The notes below the pieces were generated by a model, which was not told the DNA's origin, did no database searches, and saw nothing but the letters and a program-made list of their open reading frames with translations. Positions 23,567 through 33,549 of a stretch of DNA of 64,000 bases are shown piece by piece (positions within the stretch are counted from its first letter, which is position 1; each line of letters begins with the position of its first letter). The translations under genes were made by a program, and so were the position numbers. This DNA comes from Apodemus sylvaticus (taxonomy: Eukaryota > Chordata > Mammalia > Rodentia > Muridae): the NCBI RefSeq assembly GCF_947179515.1, contig NC_067488.1, forward strand, positions 26,996,039-27,060,038. Reading direction: 5' to 3'.

Positions 23567-24279
23567 GCCCCACCTGTGCTAAAGATCCCACAGGGCTGTA
23601 ACTGGCTAGAATGTCATGGTGGTGGAGATTTGGAACGTGGCACATCTGGAGCCCAATCATCCTGCCTATCTTCAGGTTCCTTCATAGGTGTCCATTGCCC
23701 ATCTCAGCGGCCTACCTAATGTCTTTGTGACTGATGTGTCTTTGTCACTGACCTAAAGGCTCAGAACTATATCAAATGACATCTGAGGCCTGAGGCAGAG
23801 GCCCCTCTGCTCTGCTGTAACCTGATAAACTTTGGTGTCCCCATCATGTTGTTTCAAAGTCGCCTCAATTGATGACCTCCTTATGTCCTTTAGCTGTAGA
23901 AACTGCATGGCAGGCTCACCACATTAGAACACAGAATTTGGGACACTCTAAATTGGTGGTCCTGGGGGGCCTGGTGGCAGACATTCATTTGGCTCCAGAA
24001 CCTGGTAGCGCCTCTTACTGACTCTGAGGTGAGAGTGCACTTTTTTGTTGACACCTCGAGCTGCAATTCTCCGGCATCTACCTCCGATCCGGAGCTCTAG
24101 GATTCCCCAGTTAGCTAACATCTCAACTACAAATTCAAGGACAGGGTATTCTCATTTGAAAATACAGTATTTCTGACCGAGTGATAGCAGCTGTAATATA
24201 AAAGTCCCTGTCTCTGAGGTGATTGTGGGAAGAAGACAGGAAATAAAAAGTGACCCACACATTTGTTCTTTGTTATATT

Positions 24280-25200
24280 GTTGTAATTGTGTCTGATTTC
24301 TGCTTTGCTGTCCAGTGCCCCCTTGGAGGGCTCCAGGTTTCTCAGAGCCCAGTCACCTCTGTCCCACCTCTGCCCTGGGTTGAAGGCACACCCTAAGCTT
24401 AATTTCCCCCTCCTGGAAACTTCCAGGGAATCCGTGTGGGTTTCTGCTCCCTCCGCCCCTCCCTCTTTTGATTTTGACTTTGAAACTCAAAGGTCAGAGG
24501 AATGAACAGAACGATTAGATATGCATCTCACTGTGAAGATAACTCCTGTGCTAGGGCAGAGTTATTGTGAATGTAAATACGCAGTAATGAATTTATGGCC
24601 CCGGGGAGGTAAAAGATAGGAAGCTAAGGGGCTGAGCCAACTCAGCTTTTTAATTTTCCAGATCATCGCCACTAAGGACCATCTTGATTTTCTAGATGTG
24701 CCCATAATCAAGTTTCTGTCTGGCTGAAATTAAACTCTCCTAGGTGTCTTCCCCCTTGACAGAAAGATGGAGGTGGCTGGGGTATACCTTGGGGACTGAA
24801 AACCTTTTTGTGATTCCTGGGCTCCAGGGGAAAGGGAGCTTTCCTGAGAAAAAGAATTAGGGAATGTGATCTGCAGGAGTAAAAGCCACCAGCCCAGTGG
24901 CGGGAATCACAGTTTTCCCAGCATCATAAATATTTAATTATTATAAATTGTAACAGGTGCCGCACAACAGAGAGGCCATATTTATTTATGCCTTTTGGAT
25001 TTCAAGGGTTCATAAAATGGAGATTCTGCACTCTGGGGAAGGGGTGCAGTTGGCAGTGTGTGTGGGGGAGTATCTCAGTTGTCATGGCGACTGGTAGGGC
25101 GGGGATCTGCCCACCTTTCTACTTCCACCGCCTGAAGGCCAGAGCGGGGTTCTCCAGGATCATTGCTCTAACGCCATCTCCAAGTTTCTCTATTCACTGA
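24280..25200. promoter_or_regulatory. Candidate conserved non-coding / enhancer-like stretch
   Basis: About 900 bp with no recognised repeats, in an otherwise repeat-dense region. It has clustered developmental-type motifs: TGTAAATA (forkhead), CAAAGGTCA (nuclear-receptor half with spacer), and several TTTATGGC/CATAAA CDX-like sites. Conservation cannot be measured here, so this is inference. Confidence 0.35.
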
Positions 25201-25650
25201 AGAGCCTGGGAGCATTCTAGGCTATTTTGCTCCCCTGGCTATTGCCTCCAGTGGTTTCCCTTTACTCTCAGGGAAAGTCAGTGTTCACAGTCACCTGCAT
25301 ATCGGGCCCTAGAATGCTCAGTCCCCCTTACGCCCCTTCCCTCTCCTGGGTCTCTCCCACTCATTTCCCCTTTTGCTGTGTATTCTGGGCACTGCTCTCT
25401 CCAAGGTGCTTCTAACAGGCTTGAGCACCTTTGAGTACCCTGTCCCTTCCTGCCACTGTCGCTATGACTTCTGCTTCCATGCCTCTAGGCCTCTGATAAG
25501 ATACTACCTCTGAATAGTCTTTACTGACCGTCTTTTAAAATCTGCAACCTCCCTGTCATAGTCCCCTTGAAGCTAATGTACCTCTGCTGATTTCTCTTCT
25601 TTTCCTTGGACATACCTATCATCAGATCAGTGTTTTAATTAATTTTTTAA
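25201..25650. other. Intergenic, no feature recognised
   Basis: Pyrimidine-rich unique sequence. Confidence 0.5.
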
Positions 25651-25651
25651 A

Positions 25652-25847
25652 TATTTTTTAAAGGTGTATTTATTTATTTATTTTGTGTACATGAATACAC
25701 TGTAGCTGTCTTCAGACACACCAGAAGAGGGCATCAGATCCCAATACAGGAGGTTGAGAGCCACTATGTGGTTGCTGGGAATTGAACTCAGGACCTCTGG
25801 AAGAGAAGCTAAGTGTTCTTAACCGTTGAGCCATCTCTTCATCCCTT
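25652..25847 (-). repeat. B2 SINE, antisense
   Basis: gtagctgtcttcagacacac, ggaattgaactcaggacctc and ccgttgagccatctcttc mark an antisense B2 with a (TTTA)n tail complement. Confidence 0.93.
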
Positions 25848-26526
25848 AATTGATTTTTTAAAATGGTACCAGGGATTGCACCCAGGGCCATTCACATACT
25901 AGGCAAATGCTTTTCTCAAGAGCCCTTGGTGGATTTTTTTTTAGTATATATTAATTAATATTAATTAATTAAAATGAAGGAGTTAATTATGATAGATACA
26001 TATACTATTTTGATTCTTTTCACCCCTATTACTCTTTAACTCTTTCTTCCCCATTTTGCATCCATACTGGCTCCCTTTTAGATCATGATTCATCCCCACA
26101 CTGCGACACCTCCACCCCTTTTATATAAGAGAAAACATGATGGCCTAAACACACAGGGGATTAGAGAAACCTGCTTTGAGCTTGTCGTGAGGGAATTTCC
26201 ACATCTGATTAGATTACGAAGCTTTGACCTAATCAGTGGGTTAGTCTCTTAAGGAAGCTATGATAGTATCCTTGAGAGGGACTAAAGGTAGGTGGCTGTC
26301 AGGAGGTGATCTGTGCACAGGCAGCCTAGCCTGGTTTCAGGTAGAGCAGCGACTTTGAACCCTGGAGACCTGGTGGGGGGTGGGGTGGCTTCTACCTACG
26401 ACCTTGTGGGCGGAGCTTCCATCTGCACCTGCCAGAAGGAGTTCTGTCACCGCCCCCTGGACCCCGCCCCTGCTGCAGTTCCAGCCCCCACAACCCCCTG
26501 CGCCCCCACCCCCCAGGAGAGAAGTG

Positions 26527-26731
26527 TAGCTGTCAGGAGCAGCACCAAACTTTCCCCACATGTAGACAAGGTTTCCCCAAGCTCTCAATCCAAGCCAATG
26601 AGAAGTACCTACTGCCAAACCCCGGAGCACCCCCAAACTGTATATGAACCCTATCCTAAATTCTATAGTTTGAATAAAAAGGGTATTCGAGAATTGCCCC
26701 GCCATCTGGGAGTTTCTGTCATAAGAACTGT
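26527..26731 (+). mobile_element. Possible short solo LTR
   Basis: Starts tgtagctgtc and ends actgtaaca (TG...CA). It contains in order a CCAAT (near 26,597), a TATA-like tgtatatgaacc (near 26,639) and AATAAA (near 26,672). The flanks ggagagaag and ggagggaag agree at 8 of 9 bases, longer than a normal LTR duplication. Family not recognised. Confidence 0.4.
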
Positions 26732-27050
26732 AACAGGAGGGAAGAGGTCCTCTCTCCCAAAACACCACCAGTCACTCCGCTGCAATCCTCCCTGGCTAGG
26801 CTGCCTTCATCAGCCCCAGACCGGACTGGGCGCGCAGAGCAACGCGGGTAACCAAGACAGTAGCAGCGACAGCTGAGGCTCAGAGATGAAGCGGCTGAAG
26901 CGGCTTCCCTGAGGCTTCCCTGAGGCAGCCCCTGCCCTCCCCCCTGCCAGAACCCTCGCACCCGCACCAGGCAGAGCCTCCACCCTCGGGCCCAACTGGA
27001 CGCATTTCCAAGGGGCTGTACCCTGCTCTTCTCCTTCCTGTATTCTCTCT
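26732..27050. promoter_or_regulatory. Small CpG-rich patch next to the possible LTR
   Basis: CpGs cluster through ggactgggcgcgcagagcaa, gaagcggctgaagcggcttc and ctcgcacccgcaccagg, unlike the surroundings. A splice-donor-like cgcg|gtaacc lies near 26,847. It may be a promoter or first exon of an unannotated RNA; not proven. Confidence 0.3.
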
Positions 27051-27071
27051 TCTCTCCTTCATGCCAGCCAC

Positions 27072-27387
27072 TGGGGTGGTTTGAATACGCTTGGCCCAGG
27101 GAGTGGCACTCTCAGGAGGTGTGGCCTTGTTGGAGTGGTGTGGCCTTGTTGGAGGAAGTATGTCACTGTGGGGGTGGCTCCTGATCGTGTGGGAGCCACT
27201 CTTCTCCTACTGACCTTCAGGTGAAGATGTAGAGCTCTCATCTCCTCCTGCACCGTGCCTGTCTGGAGGCCATGTTGATGATCATGGACTGAACCTCTGA
27301 ACCTGTAAGCCAGCTCCAACCAAATGTCGTCCTTATAAGAGTCGCCTTGATCATGGTATCTGTTCACAGCAGTAAAACCCTAAGACA
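27072..27387 (+). mobile_element. ORR1-type MaLR solo LTR
   Basis: ggtggtttgaatacgcttgg, cccagggagtggcac, gatcatggactgaacctctg, cctgtaagccagctcc and gcagtaaaaccctaagacag. Less diverged than the copy at 12.4 kb, with an internal repeat of gtgtggccttgttggag. Confidence 0.87.
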
Positions 27388-28170
27388 GCCATTAAGGAAG
27401 AAGCACTCTGTTCTTCCATGCCCTCCCAGATGTGGTGGGGTCAACCTTCAGAAACTGACCAAACCAACCCTTCGGCCTTTGAAGGTACTGTGTGGAGGGT
27501 TTTAGTCGCAGCAATGTAAAAGTAAGGAACTCACTGTTCTTCATCCTCATCTTCCTCTGCCTCACTGGGATGAACTCCACAGGGACTGGGAGGTTGGTTG
27601 CTCACTGTAATACCCTCAGCACTTAGGACAGCAGCCGCCTCTCAGTAAGTACAGACATTTCTCAACTTACCACAGGAAGACCACGTCTCAGGCTCCTTTA
27701 TACAATCCTAACCTAGTAGTTAAACGAGCAAAATATTCACAGACTCTAATTTCTAAAGCTGAACACTTGCTCAGTCTTTCATCGTGCAGAGAGAATAAAT
27801 AAATATTTCCTTTATATAGTACTGATTTTGGGGCTTTCATCTTCCTCCACATAAACAAAGGCACAAATGTTGTTTCTAAACTAACTAAAAAAGTCATTTC
27901 TTACGCTCCTCATCCTCCCCACTCCAATCATGTGGGTTAATAAAGTCCTCAGAGCAGAGTCAGGCTATATTGTGTGGCGCAATCTATGCCTATGTGTCTG
28001 TATGTGTGCTAGGTGTTGAGGCCCACTCCCACCCCCAGAAAAGCTGTAGCCATTTTGTTTCATGCCTGCCAGTCATATGCTTCTCACATTTCTATTATGA
28101 GAACCTAAGAGCTAGACTTAATCTCTCTATTTACTGCCAGGCCTAAAACACAACTTGAGTTTTGGAAGGC
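27388..28170. other. Intergenic, no feature recognised
   Basis: Unique sequence. Confidence 0.5.
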
Positions 28171-28173
28171 ATA

Positions 28174-28265
28174 CCAGAGTTGGGTCTGGTGGCATATGCC
28201 CGCCATTGCAGCTGCACAAAACTGAGGAAGGAGGATGTTGAGGTCAGGGTCAGCCTGGTCTGTAG
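28174..28265 (+). repeat. Old B1-type SINE remnant
   Basis: ttgggtctggtggcatatgc, ctgaggaaggaggatgttga and cagcctggtctgtagaag in B1 order. Confidence 0.6.
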
Positions 28266-29181
28266 AAGATAGCATACTCAGCATGATTCTTTCGGTTGCA
28301 TGTAACTAGAAACATAAACCTCAATAACTTAAGCGAACAAACAATGGTTGGCTCCTAAAATTCAAAAGGGTTGCTAACTTTAGGCATAGCTGGAGAAACA
28401 GTAGCCAAGGGGAAGGAAGAGTTCCTGGGCTGTGGACCTTACCTTGAGGTTAGTGCAGTGACAAATACCACTAACCACCAACGTGAGGAGGAGCTGGTTC
28501 AGCGGGGCAATATCTAGAGGGAATGTGAGGCACTGTTAAAATGAGGTTGAGGGATTTGGATAAAAATGCTTCTGTATGGATGTCAACAAAATGGTCAAAG
28601 AGAAAATCACGGGTGCCCCTGCGGATCTTGCTTAAAACATTGCTGGGAGGTGATGACATTACCTGGGGTGAGGAAGACAGCTAAGGAAAAGATTGTGGAG
28701 CTGGGAGAGAAAGGTTTTGATTTTGCATTAAGTCTGAGGACTTTATTAGACACACAGGGAGAGACGCCAAGCTGACCCTCGAGTGGGAACGATGCCTGTG
28801 CTAGAGAGAAGCATAGAAAGCCAGCTTGGTGTTGCTCTGGAGAGTGGAGAAGAGAGGGTGGGAAGGGGTCAAAGGGTGGGCAAGGGCAGAAGATTATGGA
28901 GCCCAGAAAGCAAGATAGGAGACTAAGAGAAGATGGAGTTGCTCCTGGGGTTGAGTACTTACAAGTCCTAGGAAGAGAGCAAAGCACCCAGGATATACTT
29001 CATTTTTAAAAACTAACCATATATATATATATATCCCTTGAACAGTAGCCAATCCTTCTCAGGTAATTTCATTTTTAAAATCAATATAAATACATTTTTA
29101 ATTGATTTAAATTTTAAAATCAACCAATTTGACTTGATTTAGGCAAGAAGGCTTGAGGAGGATTCCTGTTGGCTTGGTGGG
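28266..29181. other. Intergenic, no gene recognised
   Basis: Unique sequence with a short (AT)n at 29,015-29,034 and an AT-rich end. Confidence 0.5.
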
Positions 29182-29689
29182 TGGTGTAGTGGGTTGGCCT
29201 AAGGCTGCTTGTATTGTAATGTTAAGTGCGGGTCCCAAGACCTGGAGTCTGTAAGAAGCCCCTGTGACCCTGCCCCAAGTTATTTCTGATTGGAGGATAA
29301 AGATGCCAGCAGCTAATAGCTGGGTAGAAGAGACCTAGGTGGGGTTTAGTTTTCCCAGGCTTGGAGTTGGAGGGGGAGGGGATGAAGAATGTGCAGAGAG
29401 GAAAGAAAAGGAAAAGCCACCAGGGATTAGCTGAGTCATAAAACCATGGCCCGTGGGCTAGCTAATTAGAGCTAACGGTGGCCGGGATGAAACGCAGTAA
29501 GCAATAGCTTGGAGTTACCAATAGGAAAGTAGATTCTAAGAGCATGGAGGCTAGGTACCTGCTCAGCTCTTGGGCTGATGAAGGCTTATTGTAAATATAA
29601 AGCCTGTGAGTGTATCGTTCATGCAGGAATTTAAATAATCTAAGGAGGGGTAGAACCCCTGGGTTAGGATTTAAATAATTTCTACAACA
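29182..29689 (+). mobile_element. Rodent ERV LTR (RMER17-like, family name uncertain), copy 1
   Basis: tgtattgtaatgttaagtgc, cccaagttatttctgattgg, aggcttattgtaaatataaa and a tctacaaca end. Identical 6-bp flanks ggtggg (29176-29181 and 29690-29695) suit an ERVK-class insertion and set the boundaries. Shares its whole order with 32.59-33.19 kb and 62.39-62.9 kb. Confidence 0.75.
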
Positions 29690-29999
29690 GGTGGGAAGAA
29701 GGAAGAGCAGGTGGCTGGTCCCAGGAGATCTCGTTCTGTCGTTGTCTTTAGCCACCTCATTACACTGAGTTAGCTAACATTCCATAGTTAGCTGAGTGAC
29801 TATCAGTCAGTCTACTCCACGTACAGTTTCCGTGTTTATACCCCCAAGGCAAATGAACAGACAGGAGAGCATCTGAGCTCGCTTCTATCTCACGGTCGTT
29901 AGGGTTCCGTGGTCCCAGGTAGGACAGGGCTGTGCAGAGGAATATTTTTATTACTGACTCACCCCCCCCACCCCCTGATTCTATGCAAGCAATGCCAAC

Positions 30000-30650
30000 A
30001 GCTAGAGACAATGGCCCCAACTCTGTGATTTTTATGGCTTTAAAAAACCTGATCTATGTTCAAAATGCTTGACTTTATGAGGGGACCTTGGGGGTGGATG
30101 CCCGAGATAAGAGCCCCTTGTCTTTTGAACTTCCCCGTGCGTTGGCTCTGTGCTGCGGGCACAGCAGCCGAGCTCAGTCGGCACTTGGTCAGCAAGGCCC
30201 TCTTTGAAAGTTGCCTGCAAGGCCACTGCGGTGCTCTGACACACACAGCCTGTGTGGGCTCCACCCAGGAGCCCCAAGCCAGACAGCTGAAGAAGGCTGC
30301 TTCAGATGGTATGTGTATTCCGGATGCTGTCTCGATGGAGGTCACAGGAAGTTGTCATATCAGCCATGCTGAGCAATAATAGACAAATGATTAATAGACC
30401 GGGAAGCAATAAATTACCTGCTGACTGATGTGCCGGTGGGGACGTCATCGCCAAGTGGTGCAATGAGGAGGGGACACATTGCATCTTGCAGATAACTGAG
30501 TCTGCCTGTCGTTTCCTCGTCGTTGAGACTTTTGGAGTCAGAGTGCTGGAATCGACAAATGGAGCACATATGACTAAGAACTCATCACGCGGTTTAGTTT
30601 ACTTCTGAGAACTGACTTTAAAAATTCATCTCTTCACCCTGTTGTTAATC
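30000..30650. promoter_or_regulatory. Candidate conserved non-coding stretch
   Basis: No recognised repeat. Balanced composition with ATTAATAG/CAATAAATTA homeobox-like motifs near 30,380-30,415 and a gtggggacgtcatcgcc CRE-like patch near 30,436. Conservation untested, so this is inference only. Confidence 0.3.
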
Positions 30651-30954
30651 TTGTCCTCACCTTAAAAGGAATGAATTGAAGGTTCTTGGGTTTTGCTTCG
30701 GAGTGCATGGTGAGCAGCTAGAACCATAAAATCTCTTGAAAGTCTTCAGTGGTTGGAGAGGTGTAAGAGGTTGAGGCCACGCAGCCAACGAAGGCTGAAC
30801 AGACAGCCGGCCACACAAACACACACTTGGACAAATATGCTTTTGTATTACAGAGTTGTTCAAGATAATAGTCAAAACCAGACTGTTTTTCCTCCTAGTA
30901 AATGTAAGAATATGGACAGGGTTTTTTTTTTTTATTTTTAGAGATTTTTCCCTA

Positions 30955-31155
30955 TTTTTCATGTGCATGTTTCTATGGTGGTACATATATATATTCTTAC
31001 ATCTGTGCATTTATGTGTATACATGTGTATATATGCATTCTTGCATGTGTGTGTATATATATATTCATATGTGTGTATATGTATTCGTGCATGAATGTAT
31101 ATATATGTATTCATGTGTGTGTGTATATGTGTATGTGTGTGTGCACACTCACATG
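30955..31155 (+). repeat. TG/TA-rich low-complexity array
   Basis: Mixed TGTGTATATA/CATGTGTG sequence with alternating purine and pyrimidine over much of its length, probably the decayed tail of the next antisense SINE. Confidence 0.88.
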
Positions 31156-31425
31156 TAGAGATCCAAGTTTGATCAGGAATCCCCCTATTTCACCCTTCCA
31201 CCTTTTTCTTCCAGCCAAGGTCTCTCACTCGGTCCCAGAGCTTGCCAGTTTGGTTAGTCTTGCTAGCTAGCCTGCTCTATGGATGCCATCTCCGCCTTCT
31301 GAAGCTGCAATTATAAATTGGCCACAGTACCCGCATGGCATTTAAGTGGGTTCTGGGGACCCAGTTTCCAGTCCTCACATTGGTCTGCCTAGAGCTTCAG
31401 CCACTGAGTCATCTCCACAGCCCAT
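31156..31425 (-). repeat. B4-type SINE, antisense
   Basis: aaggtctctcactcggtccc, gcttgccagtttggttagtc, tcagccactgagtcatctcc and acagccca in B4 antisense order. Confidence 0.78.
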
Positions 31426-31763
31426 CTAAAGTTTGAGACGGTATATATTTAAAGTATACAGCACTATGTTTTGACCTGCATAAGCACAGGGAGACGATTA
31501 CTGCTGTAAACAGGCAAACACATCCATCTTCTCACATAACCATGGGAGTGTGGTTAGAGCTCCTAAAGTCAACTCCCAGCAAGCTTTCCAGAGGATGAGA
31601 CAGTCGTATTTGCTCTGGTTCTCGAGCTGGACATGGATGAGGTCTCTAGGTTTATTCATATTACATAACTGTAACTTTGTAACCTTTGGCCTACATCTCT
31701 TATCCGTCTGTTCTTTTGGACTTAATAACTAGAGTTCTATTCTTTGTTTCTGCTGTGGGGCCA

Positions 31764-31766
<3 letters not shown>

Positions 31767-31801
<35 letters not shown>

Positions 31802-31807
31802 GTGTGT
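31767..31807 (+). repeat. (TG)n microsatellite
   Basis: TG run with one GC interruption. Confidence 0.95.
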
Positions 31808-31814
31808 TTTAAAG

Positions 31815-32001
31815 ATTTTATATGCATGAGGACATGGGGCATGAGCTTGGATATTTAGAGCCCATGTGAAAACTGGGCGTGGTGGTGGGTGCCTGTAGCT
31901 CCAGCTCTGCGGGGTGAGGCGGACACAGGTGGGTCCCTGCGGCTCACAGTCCACAGTGTAGAGAAATTGGAGAGCTCCAGGTGAGGCAAAGGAATAAGAT
32001 T
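31815..32001 (+). repeat. B4-type SINE, sense
   Basis: aaactgggcgtggtggtggg, tgcctgtagctccagctctg and ttggagagctccaggtgagg. Its purine-rich tail appears to have seeded the following array. Confidence 0.7.
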
Positions 32002-32002
32002 T

Positions 32003-32076
32003 GAGAGAGAAAGAGAGAGAGAGAGAGAAAGAGAAAGGAAGGGAGGGAGGGAGAGAGAGAGGGAAAGAAAGAAGGA

Positions 32077-32160
<84 letters not shown>

Positions 32161-32185
32161 AGGAAGGAAGGAAGGAAGGAAGGAA

Positions 32186-32269
<84 letters not shown>

Positions 32270-32276
32270 GAGAGAA
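32003..32276 (+). repeat. Pure homopurine tract, (GAAA)n with GGAA block, 274 nt
   Basis: No pyrimidine on the + strand over 274 bases: GA/GGGA start, GAAA units, a short GGAA block near 32,161-32,186, then GAAA units again. Longest such tract in the window. Confidence 0.97.
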
Positions 32277-32317
32277 CAACTGAGAAAGACATTCGACCAT
32301 GCTGATCTCTGGCCTGC

Positions 32318-32318
<1 letters not shown>

Positions 32319-32366
<48 letters not shown>

Positions 32367-32390
32367 GTGCACACACACACACACACACAC
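32319..32390 (+). repeat. (CA)n microsatellite
   Basis: CA run with CGCACGTG interruption near 32,361-32,370. Confidence 0.96.
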
Positions 32391-32587
32391 CTACAAGTAA
32401 GTAAGATCATGTTGTGCTTCTCTTCCACGTCTGGCTTATTTCATGTAGAGAAACCTCCACTTCCATGTGCACAGTATCTGAGGGAGGGAAACCCCCTCAG
32501 TGCTTGCCAATGTAATAATGTAAAGACATTTTACATTCACACGCATACATTTATAAACATCTATTGTCGAGATTTGGTCTTGCTGTC

Positions 32588-32812
32588 TATTGTAATGCTA
32601 AGTGCGGGCCCTGAGACCTGGAGTCCACTTGTAGACCTGTGATCCGGCCCCCAAGTTATCTCTGATTGGTAAATAAAGATAACCAACAGCCAATGGCTGG
32701 ACAGGAGAAGCATAGATGAGGTTTAGGATTCCTGGGCTCGGGGTCAGAAAAGAAAGAGGAGCAGAAGAAGGAGGAGGAGGAGAAGAGGAAGAAGAAGTAG
32801 AAGAGAAAAAAG

Positions 32813-32847
<35 letters not shown>

Positions 32848-33195
32848 GGAGGAGGAGGAGGAGGAGGAGGAGGAGGAGGAGGAGGAGGAGAAGAAGAAGA
32901 AGAAGAAGAAGAAGAAGAGAGAAGGAGGAGGGAGAAGAGCTGCCAGGGGTTAGGTTGACCCTGAGGGCTGGGCAATTGGAGAAAGAGCAGCTCAGATGAA
33001 ATATAGCAAGTAGTGAGTAACTCAGGGTTATCCTATCGATAAGTAGAGTCTAACAGCATAGAGGGTAGGGATCTGCCCGGCTCTTGTGTTGTTTAAGGCT
33101 TATTGTAAATATAAAATCTGTGTGTGTCTTTTATCTGGGAACTAAACGGTCAAAGGCAGGGTAGAAACCCCAGGACGGATTAAATATTTCTATGT
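32588..33195 (+). mobile_element. Rodent ERV LTR, copy 2, with expanded internal purine array
   Basis: ctattgtaatgctaagtgcg, cccaagttatctctgattgg, aggcttattgtaaatataaa and ggattaaatatttctatg repeat the order of the 29.2-kb copy. The GA-rich segment in the middle has grown into the tract at 32,763-32,939. Confidence 0.78.
32763..32939 (+). repeat. Homopurine (GGA/GAA)n array inside the LTR
   Basis: Purines only, apart from one T at 32,798, so 32,799-32,939 is a 141-nt pure tract. GGA units dominate, then GAA units. Confidence 0.96.
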
Positions 33196-33220
33196 CTGTA
33201 GTGGAGTGCCATTCAAACGC

Positions 33221-33246
33221 AAACAACAACAACAACAACAACAACC
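33221..33246 (+). repeat. (CAA)n microsatellite
   Basis: AAC trinucleotides directly after the LTR end. Confidence 0.93.
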
Positions 33247-33472
33247 AAGCGAGGGTACTTTGCTGTTTGCAGCACCATTACGAACCTCTGGGCCCTTTTC
33301 TATACAGTTTTATTTATTGCTGACTTGGCTCCATTGCAGAGGGGTTATGGTGACAAAATCTACTGAAAATGAACTGTAAAGCAAAGACCGTTAAAAGAGA
33401 GGACTTTGAAGAGATATGTGAAAACCTTCTTGTAAAACTTCAAGTGCTCAGTGTAAGCCAGCCAGCCTGCTA

Positions 33473-33474
33473 GC

Positions 33475-33532
<58 letters not shown>

Positions 33533-33549
33533 GTAGCAGCAGCAGCAGC
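33473..33549 (+). repeat. Compound (CAT)n(CAG)n microsatellite
   Basis: ATC/CAT triplets with one ACC, then CAG triplets to 33,549 with one TAG interruption near 33,533. Not in an exon I can recognise. Confidence 0.95.

Noticed and set aside
26313..26876. 187-codon + strand frame as a new protein gene
   Set aside because: No recognisable domain, crosses an LTR-like segment with its own AATAAA, and GC-rich DNA lowers stop frequency. Kept only as a possible non-coding transcript region.
31700..32428. Open frames up to 242 codons (Phe/Leu/Ser-rich on -, Lys/Arg/Glu-rich on +) across 31.7-32.6 kb
   Set aside because: They are produced by the stop-free GAAA, CA and TG arrays; no protein-like composition or conserved domain.
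29690..32587. Intact provirus between the two related LTRs
   Set aside because: The interval holds unique DNA and SINEs, no retroviral genes, and copy 1 has its own target duplication.
32598..32975. Ser/Pro-rich 125-codon frame on the - strand
   Set aside because: Product of the purine array inside the ERV LTR.
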